Shown piece by piece: positions 34,393 through 44,222 of a stretch of DNA of 64,000 bases. Under the pieces are notes generated by a model that was given only the letters and a program-made list of their open reading frames with translations, was not told where the DNA came from and ran no database searches. The stretch is from Methylotenera sp. G11 (GTDB taxonomy: Bacteria; Pseudomonadota; Gammaproteobacteria; Burkholderiales; Methylophilaceae): positions 620,001 through 684,000 of the forward strand of contig NZ_JUHH01000001.1 in the NCBI RefSeq assembly GCF_000799735.1. Direction: 5' to 3'. Position numbers and translations under genes: made by a program. Each line of letters starts with the position of its first letter. Within the stretch, counting starts at the first letter, position 1.

Positions 34393-37300
34393 TTATGCTT
34401 CGATTCTTGATTCTTCAAACCTGCGGTACAAGGTTGGCACCACGACCAGCGTGAGCAGCGTAGAACTGATCAGGCCGCCAATCACCACAATCGCCAATGG
34501 ACGCTGAATCTCGGAACCCGGGCCTGTTGCAAACAGGAACGGCACCAATGCCAGCATGGCAACCGTTGCCGTCATCATCACCGGCCTGAACCTTTGTTTA
34601 CAGCCTTCCACGATCGCTTCGATCTGGCCTTTGCCTTCATCACGTAATGAACGGATATAAGACACCAGCACCACGCCATTCAGCACGGCAATCCCCCACA
34701 GGGCGATAAACCCGACGGATGCCGGCACGGAGAGGTACTCGCCGGTTACCAGCAGCGCAAAGATACCGCCAATGGAAGCAAACGGCAGGATCATGATAAT
34801 CATCGTCGCATAACGCACTGAGTTAAACAGCAGGAACAGCAGGAAGAATATCGCGGCAATGGTGATCGGCACGATAATCATCAGGTGGTTCAGCGCACGT
34901 TCCATATTCTGGAACTGGCCGCCGTACTCAAGGTAATAACCGTCAGGCAGTTTGAGCTGTTTATCCAGCGTTTGCTGGAGCTCTGCAACAAAACCGCCCA
35001 GGTCGCGATCCTTGACGTTAATGGCCACCACGATACGCCGCTTGCCCAACTCGCGGCTGATCTGCGCCGGCCCATCACGGATTTCGATCTCGGCCAGGTC
35101 ACGCAGTGCGACACGCGAACCATTGGGTGAGGTCACGAGTATATTGCCGATGGCTTCGATGTCATTCCTGAAACCATCCGGGAAACGCACCGCACCGGAG
35201 AACCTGCGCTCGCCTTCATAGATCTCGGTGGCCACCTTACCGCCAATCGCAGTTTCAATGATGTCGTGAATGTCAGAGGCGTTGATGCCCTGGCGAGCAA
35301 TCGCCTGCCTGTTGATCGTAATGTTCAGGTACTGCTGGCCGGATACTTTCTCGACGCGCAGGTCAACAGCACCGGCCACGCCACCGGCGATCTTTGCGAT
35401 CTCATCGGCTTTGCTCTTCAGCTTGGCCATGTCGTCACCAAACACTTTAACCGCCACATCCGACCTGACGCCGGTCAGCAGCTCATCCACGCGGTCTGAA
35501 ATCGGCTGCGCCATCACGATCTGCACACCCGGCAAGCCTTCAGACAGCACTTCCGTCATTTTGTCCGCAATGTCATCCTGCGTCCAGCCTTCAGGCCATT
35601 CATCCCTTGGCTTCAGGCTGATGATCGGCGTGGATTCGTTCTGTGCCTGCGGGTCAGCCGGGCTTTCGCCACGGCCGATGCCTGACATGGCCGATTTAAC
35701 GCCAGGCACTTTCTCCATAATCAACCGCATGGCTTCATTTTCCATCTTGATGGATTCTTCAAGCGAGATATTGGGCACACGGTTAATACCGGGAACAATC
35801 GACCCTTCCTTCATTTCCGGAATAAATGAAGTACCCAGCAGCGGTACCACCATCAAGGAAACCACAAACACCGCGGTTGCAGTCACAATGGTTTTCTTAT
35901 CATTGACAAGCACCCAGTTAAGCAGCTTCAGGTAAGGTTTTTTAATCGATTGAATCAGTTTGGTGTCTTCACCTGAACCGCCCTTCAGAATATAAGAGCA
36001 AAGCACCGGTGATAAGGTCAGCGAAATCACCAGTGATACGAACAAGGCGATTGCGATCGTTAATGCCAAAGGCGCAAACATCTTGCCTTCCATGCCTTCC
36101 AGCGTCATCAACGGCAGGAACACCAGAATGATGATACCTACACCAAACAATACCGGCGTAGCCACTTCACTGGCTGCTTCCAGCACAACGCGCACCTTGC
36201 TTTCGCCTTGCCTGTGGCCCAGATGGTGGAAGGCGTTTTCAACCACCACCACAGAACCATCGACCATAAGGCCGATCGCAATCGCCAAGCCGCCCAGCGA
36301 CATCAGGTTGGCCGAAATGCCGTAATGATTCATCGCCATAAAAGTGATCAACGGCGTAAGTATCAACGTTGCCACCACGATAATGCTGGAGCGCACATCA
36401 CCCAGAAACAGAAACAGGATGAATACCACCAGGACGATGCCTTCGATCAGCACCTTGGTCACCGTGAACAGCGCGGCATCCACCAGCTCACTGCGGTCAT
36501 AGTACGGCACGATCTGCAAGCCGTTAGGCAGCATGCCCTTGTCGTTGATTTCCTTTACGCGCTCCTTGACACGGCTAACCACTTCTTTAGCGTTACCGGC
36601 GCGCATCATGATCACAATGCCGCCCACTGACTCGGTATAGCCGTTTTTCATGACCGCGCCGACGCGGACTTCATGTCCGAGCTTGACTTCGGCAACATCG
36701 CGCATAAAAACCGGCACGCCGTTCTGTTCTTTAAGCACGATATTACGGATGTCATCCAGGTTTTCAATCAGGCCCACACCGCGGATCAGGTATTGCTCTG
36801 CAAACTGCGGCAATACACCGCCGCCGCTGTTGGCATTGTTCTTAGCCAATGCCATGTAGATATCCTGCAGCTTCAGGCCATAGTGGTTCATGCGATCCGG
36901 GTTCACCAACGCCTGGTATTGCTTGACATAGCCACCTTGGGAGTTGATCTCGGCCACACCGGAAATACCGCGCAGCAATGGCCTGACCACCCAGTCCTGG
37001 ATCGCCCGGCGTTCGGTCAGCTCTTCAACCGAAAGCTCTTTCTCACCGTCACCTGGCTTATCCAAAGTGTATTGATAAACCTCGCCCAGACCGGTTGCAA
37101 CAGGGCCAAGAATCGGCGTTACACCCTGCGGCATTTTCTCCATCACCTCCATCAGCCGTTCCATCACCAGCTGGCGCGCAAAATAAACATCGGTATTGTC
37201 TGTAAACACCAGTGTAATCAGCGACAGGCCATTACGGTTGAGTGAGCGCATTTCCGTCAGGCCCGGCAAGCCGGTCATGGATATTTCCAACGGCACGGTG

Positions 37301-37494
37301 ATAAAACGCTCGACTTCTTCCGGTGATTTTCCGGTAGCCTGCGTTGCGATCTGCACCTGCACGTTGGTTACATCCGGAAACGCATCCACGGAAAGTCTTT
37401 GCAATGCGAATACGCCTGCAATCATCAGCGCGACTGCAAACACCATCACAATCAGGCGCTGTTTAAGCGCCGCACGAATCAGAGATTCAATCAT
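34393..37494 (-). CDS. czcA: heavy-metal efflux RND pump, inner-membrane subunit (CzcA/CusA family)
   Basis: The 1033-residue pump has two repeats each with a large periplasmic loop and about 12 membrane helices in all. The fourth-helix proton-relay motif reads AIGLMVDGSVVVVEN, which is neither the Zn/Co/Cd form DFGxxxDGA nor the Cu/Ag form AIGxxxDAA; the first aspartate of the Zn form is replaced. The substrate metal is therefore open. It is 3 bases after czcB and forms the standard C-B-A operon. Czc naming denotes the family, not a proven metal. Confidence 0.9.
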   Translation of the reverse strand: MIESLIRAALKQRLIVMVFAVALMIAGVFALQRLSVDAFPDVTNVQVQIATQATGKSPEEVERFITVPLEISMTGLPGLTEMRSLNRNGLSLITLVFTDNTDVYFARQLVMERLMEVMEKMPQGVTPILGPVATGLGEVYQYTLDKPGDGEKELSVEELTERRAIQDWVVRPLLRGISGVAEINSQGGYVKQYQALVNPDRMNHYGLKLQDIYMALAKNNANSGGGVLPQFAEQYLIRGVGLIENLDDIRNIVLKEQNGVPVFMRDVAEVKLGHEVRVGAVMKNGYTESVGGIVIMMRAGNAKEVVSRVKERVKEINDKGMLPNGLQIVPYYDRSELVDAALFTVTKVLIEGIVLVVFILFLFLGDVRSSIIVVATLILTPLITFMAMNHYGISANLMSLGGLAIAIGLMVDGSVVVVENAFHHLGHRQGESKVRVVLEAASEVATPVLFGVGIIILVFLPLMTLEGMEGKMFAPLALTIAIALFVSLVISLTLSPVLCSYILKGGSGEDTKLIQSIKKPYLKLLNWVLVNDKKTIVTATAVFVVSLMVVPLLGTSFIPEMKEGSIVPGINRVPNISLEESIKMENEAMRLIMEKVPGVKSAMSGIGRGESPADPQAQNESTPIISLKPRDEWPEGWTQDDIADKMTEVLSEGLPGVQIVMAQPISDRVDELLTGVRSDVAVKVFGDDMAKLKSKADEIAKIAGGVAGAVDLRVEKVSGQQYLNITINRQAIARQGINASDIHDIIETAIGGKVATEIYEGERRFSGAVRFPDGFRNDIEAIGNILVTSPNGSRVALRDLAEIEIRDGPAQISRELGKRRIVVAINVKDRDLGGFVAELQQTLDKQLKLPDGYYLEYGGQFQNMERALNHLMIIVPITIAAIFFLLFLLFNSVRYATMIIMILPFASIGGIFALLVTGEYLSVPASVGFIALWGIAVLNGVVLVSYIRSLRDEGKGQIEAIVEGCKQRFRPVMMTATVAMLALVPFLFATGPGSEIQRPLAIVVIGGLISSTLLTLVVVPTLYRRFEESRIEA

Positions 37495-37497
37495 GCA

Positions 37498-38673
37498 TTA
37501 CTCCAATTCTTTGCGTTTACGTTCATTGTTGACATGGAATGCGCCTTCAGCCACAACCACTTCACCTTCAGCTACACCATTTACAATCGTCACCATACCG
37601 TCATGCTCTGCACCCAGCTCAACTTCACGCAGGCGGAACTTGTTCGGTGCCAGCTGAACGTAAACATAAGTGGTATCGTTCTCCCTGACGATACTTTGCA
37701 ACGGCAGCGCCAGTTTGGATTCAGGACGTGACTGGATCAGCATGGAAACCAGCATGTCCGGTTTGATCTCACGGTTATCGTTTGCAAGGTCAGAGCGCAC
37801 TGTCACGGTTCTGGTTTCCGGGTTCACAACATCACCCTCGTAAATCAGCTTGGCTTTATATTGTTTATCACCCAAAGCCGGAATCTCAACCACAACTTCT
37901 TCATCCACCTTGATCAGTTCAACCTGCTGCTCAGGCACTTCGGCCACCACCCACACATGCGAAAGATCGGCGATAATGAACAATTCTTCTGCCGGCTGCA
38001 CCACTTGCCCCAGGTTCACTTTACGGCTGATTACCGTCCCTGAAATGCGTGACACTACATTGCTGTAGGAACGGATCTGGCCAGACTGCGTGAGCTTGTT
38101 AATGGCGGACTCACTCATACCCAGCACCAGCAGCTGGTCACGTGCGGCGTTCAGTTCAGCCTGCGCTGCACTCAGCTCGGCTTCCCTGCGCTGCAATTCG
38201 GCCGCGCCGATCACGTCAGCTTCCTGCAATAGTCGCGCACGCTCCACCGCCTTGCTTTGCAAACCGATCTGCTGTGCTGCCTTGATGTAAACCAGCTGGT
38301 TCTGCGCCAGCTCGGTACTGTTCAGCGTGGCCAGCACCTGGCCGTTTTTAACATTCTGACCAAGTGTTGCTTCAATGTCCTTGATGCGGCCAGTCACCGA
38401 GGCACCGATTCTGGCCATGCGCTGTTCATCCACCTGGATCGTGCCGGGAACACGCAGTGTCCCGCGCATCTCGATATTGCCGGCTGTATGCAGTTCGATC
38501 TGCTTTGCCAGCTGCTCTGTAATTTCAACAATATTCGGGTCAGTCACCTTGGCGGCAACCGGAGCCTCTTCTTTCTTTGCGTTACAGCCTGCCAGCAGGA
38601 AGCTGGCGGCACACACAGCCAGAAACAGTTTTTTGCCTGGTAAAGAATTTGAAAACATAGATGTAGCAGTCAT
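37498..38673 (-). CDS. czcB: periplasmic adaptor (membrane fusion) subunit of the metal efflux system
   Basis: The 391-residue adaptor links the RND pump and the outer-membrane channel. The N-terminus carries a lipoprotein signal with a lipobox ending at Cys30 (LLAGC). A barrel-sandwich (lipoyl) half, a helical hairpin with alternating heptads (about 115-190) and beta-barrel and membrane-proximal domains follow. The stop of czcC and the start of this gene overlap by one base. There is no N-terminal metal-binding histidine cluster, so CusB- or CzcB-specific roles cannot be separated. Confidence 0.9.
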   Translation of the reverse strand: MTATSMFSNSLPGKKLFLAVCAASFLLAGCNAKKEEAPVAAKVTDPNIVEITEQLAKQIELHTAGNIEMRGTLRVPGTIQVDEQRMARIGASVTGRIKDIEATLGQNVKNGQVLATLNSTELAQNQLVYIKAAQQIGLQSKAVERARLLQEADVIGAAELQRREAELSAAQAELNAARDQLLVLGMSESAINKLTQSGQIRSYSNVVSRISGTVISRKVNLGQVVQPAEELFIIADLSHVWVVAEVPEQQVELIKVDEEVVVEIPALGDKQYKAKLIYEGDVVNPETRTVTVRSDLANDNREIKPDMLVSMLIQSRPESKLALPLQSIVRENDTTYVYVQLAPNKFRLREVELGAEHDGMVTIVNGVAEGEVVVAEGAFHVNNERKRKELE

Positions 38674-39959
38674 TAAGATTTAACCTCCAAAAGTTCATAG
38701 CCAAGCAAGCGTTCAATCTCCAGCATGGTATTAATGTATTCATAACGCGCAGATAAGTAGTCTTTCCTCACGACACGCTTGGTACGCTGCGCATCCAGGT
38801 AATCAAGAATGCCGCGCTCGCCAAAACGGTAAGCAGCTTCTGCGACTCTGAGCACGGCCTCGGCCTGCGACAGCAAGCCATTTTCAAAAGCGGCGACTTG
38901 CTGCTGTGCGATCAGGTAACGCTGATAGGCTGATTCAATATCCCGTTTAATCGCCAGTTCGCGGTCACTTAGAATCGCATTGACTTCCCTCACCTCAGCC
39001 GCCGCCTGTGCGATCGGGCCACTGCGCTGGTCCCACACCGGCAGCGGAATAGATATGCCCAACCGGAACTGACGCAAATCAGGATCCTGTTCAACACCGG
39101 CCTTAACCGTTAAGCCCGGGTTGCGCAACTGCTCCTGCAGGCGCAAGTTGGCTTCGGAAGTTTTGATTGCGGCGCGGATCTGCTTGAGCTGCGTGGCTTC
39201 ATTGATACGGCCACGCAGTTCATCCACCCTCGGCAGGCTGCTGCTGAGCGGCAGCTCGCCGACCAGGCTATAATCTTCCGGTATCGTGGTGCCGATCAGG
39301 CCGCGCAGATAGGCTTTCGCCTCGGTCACCCTGACCCTGGCAGCCTGGTAGTCACGTTCGGCAGCCAAAGCTTCGGTATCCGCTTTGATCAGTTCGTACT
39401 TTGGCGATTCACCTACATCCACACGCAGCTTGACGCGCTCACGTATGTCTTTGAGCAGATTGCTGTCCGCCTCGGCTATCTCCAGTACGGCCTGACGCTG
39501 CAGCACATCATAAAAGGCGCTTTTCACGCGTGTGCGTACTTCAGTTTTCGTAAGCTCTATGCCCAGTGTTGCCACTTGCACTTGGTTTTCTGCGACTTCT
39601 CTCCTGGCGTTGCGCACACCAGGAAAATCGATAGGCTGCGATAATGCAACACCCCAGTTGCCACTATTACCCTGCCCGCCTGGCGTTCTGTAACTGGTCG
39701 GACCAGCACCAAACTCGAATTGCGGATTGGCATAGGTTGTTGCTGTAATGACGGAAGCGGTTGCAGAATCTTCGCGCGCTTTTGAAATACTGATTGAGGG
39801 ATTCTGTTCTGCAGCGATCGTGACGATCTGCTCCAATGTGAATCCAGGCGCGGAATACGCAGAATAACTATGCGTCAGACCGGCCAATATAAATAAAATA
39901 GAAGTTAAATAACTTTTTTTAGAGCCTGCCAACAACTCATTTGCACCAAAACTATGCAT
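38673..39959 (-). CDS. czcC: outer-membrane channel subunit of the metal efflux system
   Basis: The 428-residue protein is a TolC-like outer-membrane factor with a signal peptide (cut near SAYSA-PGF), internal duplication and long alpha-helical hairpins (for example EQNPSISISKAREDSATASV and the matching C-terminal half near VLRVAEAAYRFGERGILDYL). It is the first gene of the czcCBA set and overlaps czcB by one base. A small unknown gene precedes it by about 190 bases. Confidence 0.9.
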   Translation of the reverse strand: MHSFGANELLAGSKKSYLTSILFILAGLTHSYSAYSAPGFTLEQIVTIAAEQNPSISISKAREDSATASVITATTYANPQFEFGAGPTSYRTPGGQGNSGNWGVALSQPIDFPGVRNARREVAENQVQVATLGIELTKTEVRTRVKSAFYDVLQRQAVLEIAEADSNLLKDIRERVKLRVDVGESPKYELIKADTEALAAERDYQAARVRVTEAKAYLRGLIGTTIPEDYSLVGELPLSSSLPRVDELRGRINEATQLKQIRAAIKTSEANLRLQEQLRNPGLTVKAGVEQDPDLRQFRLGISIPLPVWDQRSGPIAQAAAEVREVNAILSDRELAIKRDIESAYQRYLIAQQQVAAFENGLLSQAEAVLRVAEAAYRFGERGILDYLDAQRTKRVVRKDYLSARYEYINTMLEIERLLGYELLEVKS

Positions 39960-40151
39960 AAACAGTTTTTTCCTGAATGAATCATCGAAACCAGTTAATA
40001 GCGATTAACTGAACATCAATGATTATTAAGATTGATTTCTCTGTGTGCAGCCAACGCCTGTCAACAGGCATCACGCACATCAGCAACGAACGGGCTCGCA
40101 AATCCATGCAAGCCTAAAGGTTAAGCTTGCAAGAATTAAGCCATTGGGAAA

Positions 40152-40466
40152 TCAAGCGTTGGGGGGTCTCAGGTGAACCAGCAGGGTCGGCTCTTGATAG
40201 CTTGCGCTATAGAAGTAATAGGTGGTGCTATTCTCGGGGAATTGATGATATAAAACTGTTGCAACCGCAGCTGCATCGCCAAGGTCACGATTGTTATCTT
40301 TATCAAACTGCATCACAGTAGACTGGCTACTGTTAAAGGCATCGCTGCTGTGTTCATCAAAATTCTGCTGTACCACGGACGCAAAAATTGCGATTAATCC
40401 TAGGATTAACAGCAGTTTTTTAAAAACCATCCGCATACCGGCAGTATTGAGATTAATTGATTTCAA
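40152..40466 (-). CDS. small exported protein of unknown function upstream of czcC
   Basis: The frame encodes up to 104 residues, but a more likely start is ATG at residue 11 or 13 (MRMVFKKLLLILGLIAIFASV), which begins a hydrophobic segment that looks like a signal peptide or single anchor. The rest is polar with no recognised motif. It is on the same strand as, and about 190 bases ahead of, czcC, the position held by CzcI-type small proteins in some metal operons, though sequence likeness to CzcI is not evident. Coding status is moderately supported. Confidence 0.5.
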   Translation of the reverse strand: MKSINLNTAGMRMVFKKLLLILGLIAIFASVVQQNFDEHSSDAFNSSQSTVMQFDKDNNRDLGDAAAVATVLYHQFPENSTTYYFYSASYQEPTLLVHLRPPNA

Positions 40467-40696
40467 TTTGTATGATAAAAATTCTATTATTTAGAAAGCA
40501 TACTGACGCGCGTCATAAAACCGTAACTTTCCAAGCGGGCAATTATAACAACTTTTTTACTGTTGGCATGTATGCATCACTACTTCATGCATCCATTTGT
40601 AATTTACGCAGCAAAACAAATGATGCTAACATCAGTTAAACTTTCGCATCAGTCAGACTTTCGATTTAACTCAACCGCTCAACTGAAAGCGCCCCT

Positions 40697-41239
40697 ATGT
40701 TATTAAAACTGTTCTTTTACACAGCTGTACTATTGATTGCAATACTGGGATATCGCAGCTTTGCACACGCACCTCATGGTTTGGCGATTGGCGAAGATGC
40801 TCCGGATTTCACATTGAATGATGCAGCAGGCAAGTCACATTCACTGTCTGACTACCGCGGCAGGTACTTAGTTCTCTATTTTTACCCGAAAGATGACACG
40901 CCCGGCTGCACCAAGGAGGCCTGCCATTTCAGGGATGACCTGTCCCAGCTTGAGAAATTAGGTGCAAAAGTCATTGGCGTCAGCGTTGACAGCAGTGAAT
41001 CTCACGGGAAATTCGCCGAGAAATACAAGCTGCCGTTTACGCTGCTGGCCGACACTGACGGTAAAGTAGCCGACAGCTATCATGCGCTCAGCGATTTTTT
41101 TGTAGTAAAAATCGCCAAGCGCCATACGTTTTTAATTGATGCTGACGGCAAAATCAAAAAGACCTATACCAATGTCAATGTTTCCAACCACTCACAGCAG
41201 ATCATTGATGATTTAAAAACCATTCAGAACATGCAATGA
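40697..41239 (+). CDS. bcp: peroxiredoxin of the Bcp/PrxQ type with N-terminal membrane anchor
   Basis: The 180-residue thiol peroxidase has GxAPDFTL and the catalytic site TPGCTKEAC with peroxidatic Cys71 and resolving Cys76, five residues apart as in atypical 2-Cys Bcp. An N-terminal hydrophobic segment (about residues 3-20) is a signal anchor or signal peptide, unlike cytosolic E. coli Bcp, so it probably acts in the periplasm. It detoxifies organic and hydrogen peroxides with thioredoxin-like donors. It is divergent from the metal-efflux set and convergent with the Fae homolog. Confidence 0.92.
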   Translation: MLLKLFFYTAVLLIAILGYRSFAHAPHGLAIGEDAPDFTLNDAAGKSHSLSDYRGRYLVLYFYPKDDTPGCTKEACHFRDDLSQLEKLGAKVIGVSVDSSESHGKFAEKYKLPFTLLADTDGKVADSYHALSDFFVVKIAKRHTFLIDADGKIKKTYTNVNVSNHSQQIIDDLKTIQNMQ

Positions 41240-41246
41240 ACCGGCT

Positions 41247-41798
41247 TTACTGCCCATTTTTGTGCTTGGCCGCAAATGGGTGTACAGATTCCTTATAGAC
41301 CCTCAGCAAATCAGCCGCTTTGGGTTCGCGCGCAATCGCATTCATGATGGCCTGTTTGGTTGCGCGATGATTCCACTCCTGGATCCGTTCATCCATGTCG
41401 GCACGGTGGCTGATAAAGACCCCCACACAGATAAACACATCATCCGCCTCTTCTACCGGAATGATGCCTTCCGCCACACAGTCCATCACCGCCATCGCCA
41501 CCCCGCGCTGCGCAGGGCCAAACATCTGTGTCGCCTGCTTGCCGTTCTTGATGGTGACTTTATTAAACATGACGGTATTCGGTTTCACCATCATATTCGG
41601 TGCGACAATGGCGAGTAAACCATTTACACCCATTTTTTGATCGGTCAGGGTCCGGCAGAACGCATCTTCTGCCGCACTGCCCCTCGGCCCCATGATCAGG
41701 TCAATATGCGCCACATTTAAAAGATCCAAACCATGCCCATCAGGACGGTTTTCAACCACCAATGCTTCTCCTACCAACACTCGATCAATCACAGCCAT
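41247..41798 (-). CDS. formaldehyde-activating-enzyme family protein (Fae homolog)
   Basis: The 183-residue protein belongs to the Fae family: [38 protein letters not shown] keeps the catalytic region around His31 (NVAHIDL) and the IMGPRG loop. Fae condenses formaldehyde with tetrahydromethanopterin in methylotrophs. Compared with classical Fae, the loop before the catalytic His is longer (about eight extra residues), and it stands alone rather than beside tetrahydromethanopterin genes, so it may be one of the Fae-like paralogs whose activity is unproven. It supports a methylotrophic host. Confidence 0.9.
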   Translation of the reverse strand: MAVIDRVLVGEALVVENRPDGHGLDLLNVAHIDLIMGPRGSAAEDAFCRTLTDQKMGVNGLLAIVAPNMMVKPNTVMFNKVTIKNGKQATQMFGPAQRGVAMAVMDCVAEGIIPVEEADDVFICVGVFISHRADMDERIQEWNHRATKQAIMNAIAREPKAADLLRVYKESVHPFAAKHKNGQ

Positions 41799-41990
41799 TT
41801 TAGTCTCCTAAAATATCTTTGAATTCAGAATCTACGTTCATCTGACAATAGATTCTGAGCGTTTCCGGCTCAAACTGCTGTCCGAATCCGGTACCTATAT
41901 CATGCCACATACTCGGTAATATGGCTGTACGTACACGCACTTATGACCATCTCGACCAATACATGCGCCTGCCTTAAATTTACGCGCCAT

Positions 41991-42016
41991 AAAAAAAGCC
42001 AGCTTACGCTGGCTTT
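41991..42016 (-). terminator. intrinsic terminator after typA
   Basis: AGCCAGC (41997-42003) pairs with GCTGGCT (42008-42014) around a 4-base loop; the minus-strand side has seven T after the stem. It lies 15 bases past the typA stop. Confidence 0.9.
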
Positions 42017-42030
42017 CTATCAACTGCTTA

Positions 42031-43854
42031 TTACTCTTTAGCGGCACGTTTACGCTCGTGCTCCAGCAAGTGGCGCTTACGGATGCGGATGTTTTTAGGT
42101 GTGATTTCCACCAGTTCATCATCATCAATAAACTCAACTGCTGATTCCAGTGACAATGCTACCGGTGGAATCAGGCGCACGGCTTCGTCGGTGCCTGAAG
42201 CACGCACGTTGGTCAATTGTTTACCCTTGATCGGGTTAACGATCAAGTCGTTATCACGGCTGTGAATACCGATCACCATACCTTCATACAGCATATCGCC
42301 AGGCACTGAGAACATGCGGCCGCGGTCCTGCAGTTTCCACAGCGCATAAGCAACCGCTTCGCCTTGTTCTGCTGAAATCAGTACACCATTGCGACGGCCT
42401 GGCATATCGGCTTTAACCGGGGCGTATTCATCAAAAATATGCGCCATCAAGCCAGTGCCGCGCGTCAATGTCAGGAATTCCCCCTGGAAGCCGATCAGGC
42501 CACGCGCAGGGATCTTGTACTCTAAACGTGTACGGCCGTTGCCGTCTGATTCCATGTTCTGCATTTCACCGCGGCGGCGGCCCAACTCTTCCATCACCGC
42601 GCCCTGGTTCTCATCTTCCAGGTCCACGGTCAGGATCTCGTATGGCTCACATTTTTCACCGTCAATTTCGCGGTAAACCACGCGTGGCTTACCTACCGCC
42701 ATTTCAAAACCTTCACGGCGCATGTTCTCCAACAAGATGGTCAAATGCAGCTCGCCACGACCAGAAACGCGGAACACGTCAGCATCCTGCGTATCTTCAA
42801 CACGCAAAGCGACGTTAACCAGCAACTCTTTAGTCAAGCGATCACGGATCTGGCGGCTAGTCACGAACTTGCCTTCTTTACCGGCCAATGGTGAAGTGTT
42901 CACCATAAAGTCCATGGTCAATGTCGGCTCATCCACACCCAGGTGCTTCAAACCTACAGGATTATCACGGTCACAGATCGTGAAACCAATACCAATATCA
43001 TCCAGGCCGGAAATAATCACGATGTCACCAGCTTCAGCTTCTTCAACCGGCACACGTTCCAGGCCTTTGAAACCTAACACCTGGTTAATACGGCCTTGCG
43101 CGATCTGCTTGTCTTCATTCATGACAACAACGACCTGGCCAGGTTTGATTCTGCCGTTGGTAATACGGCCAATACCTAAGCGACCAGTGTAAGTAGAATA
43201 ATCGAGTGCAGAAATCTGCATTTGCAGCGGGGCGCTGCTGTCGCCTTTTGGTGGCTCTACGTGTTTAAGGATAGTTTCGAACAGCGGGCGCATATTGTCA
43301 CTTGCCACGTTCATATCCAGTGTTGCAAAGCCATTCAAAGCCGATGCATATACCACCGGGAAATCCAGCTGTTCATCTGTTGCACCTAAGTTGGCAAACA
43401 GGTCGAATGTATGGTTGATCACCCAGTCAGGACGCGCACCCGGACGGTCAACCTTGTTAATTACAACGATAGGTTTCAAACCTAGTGCCAACGCCTTTTT
43501 TGTCACAAAACGTGTTTGCGGCATCGGGCCTTCTACCGCATCAACCAGCAGCACCACACCATCCACCATACCCAGCACACGTTCAACCTCACCACCAAAG
43601 TCGGCGTGACCTGGAGTATCGACCACATTGATGTGCGTACCTTCGTAGTTAAGCGCAGTGTTTTTAGCAAGAATAGTAATGCCACGTTCTTTTTCAATAT
43701 CACCGGAGTCCATCACGCGTTCGGCGACTTGCTGGTGAGAAGAGAAAGTACCCGCCTGCTGTAGCAGTTTGTCCACCATGGTTGTTTTACCATGGTCAAC
43801 GTGGGCGATAATTGCGATATTTCTGAGGTTTCTAGTATTAGGGCTGCGTGACAT
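42031..43854 (-). CDS. typA: ribosome-associated GTPase TypA/BipA
   Basis: The 607-residue translational GTPase starts at ATG 43854, the family start ([31 protein letters not shown]); the frame extends upstream to 43902, but without homology. G motifs are present: AHVDHGKTT (P-loop), DTPGHADF and [10 protein letters not shown]. The C-terminal half contains the BipA-specific domain ([22 protein letters not shown] and [19 protein letters not shown]). It helps ribosome assembly and stress growth. Divergent from rhlE. Confidence 0.95.
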   Translation of the reverse strand: MSRSPNTRNLRNIAIIAHVDHGKTTMVDKLLQQAGTFSSHQQVAERVMDSGDIEKERGITILAKNTALNYEGTHINVVDTPGHADFGGEVERVLGMVDGVVLLVDAVEGPMPQTRFVTKKALALGLKPIVVINKVDRPGARPDWVINHTFDLFANLGATDEQLDFPVVYASALNGFATLDMNVASDNMRPLFETILKHVEPPKGDSSAPLQMQISALDYSTYTGRLGIGRITNGRIKPGQVVVVMNEDKQIAQGRINQVLGFKGLERVPVEEAEAGDIVIISGLDDIGIGFTICDRDNPVGLKHLGVDEPTLTMDFMVNTSPLAGKEGKFVTSRQIRDRLTKELLVNVALRVEDTQDADVFRVSGRGELHLTILLENMRREGFEMAVGKPRVVYREIDGEKCEPYEILTVDLEDENQGAVMEELGRRRGEMQNMESDGNGRTRLEYKIPARGLIGFQGEFLTLTRGTGLMAHIFDEYAPVKADMPGRRNGVLISAEQGEAVAYALWKLQDRGRMFSVPGDMLYEGMVIGIHSRDNDLIVNPIKGKQLTNVRASGTDEAVRLIPPVALSLESAVEFIDDDELVEITPKNIRIRKRHLLEHERKRAAKE

Positions 43855-43932
43855 GTATTGCACCGGTTCATTGAAAGGCGGCGATTTTAACACATTACGC
43901 ACAAAAACTTTTAGTTAAATTACATTAAACCT

Positions 43933-43960
43933 TTGACAAAAGAAGATTTATCCCTATAAT
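43933..43960 (+). promoter_or_regulatory. sigma-70 promoter for the rhlE gene
   Basis: TTGACA (43933-43938) and TATAAT (43955-43960) are both perfect matches to consensus with a 16-base spacer. This implies a long leader of about 255 bases before the rhlE start. Confidence 0.85.
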
Positions 43961-44222
43961 GCGCACAACTTAAAACTTTACTCACTTGTCAAAAGTTTTA
44001 GATTCATCGCCCTGACCCTCGGTTGCTCGTGAAATTTTGAAGCGACTATCTTTAGATTTAATGTTAAATCTATCTTTACTGGTTAGCGGCTATGCCCGTG
44101 CGCTGGTAAATAAAGCATCTCAATATATTTTTGAATCTGCTTTTTGCGTTATGTTTTTGCATGACTAGAAACATTGATGTATTTGCTCGCGCCCTTTTTT
44201 GATTTTTTTGAAAGGGACTACT
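43961..44222 (+). promoter_or_regulatory. long 5' leader of rhlE
   Basis: About 260 bases lie between the perfect sigma-70 promoter and the TTG start. They hold a perfect palindrome AGATTTAA-TG-TTAAATCT (44054-44071). Long structured leaders are common for cold-inducible RNA helicases; that this one is cold-responsive is inference. Confidence 0.5.
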
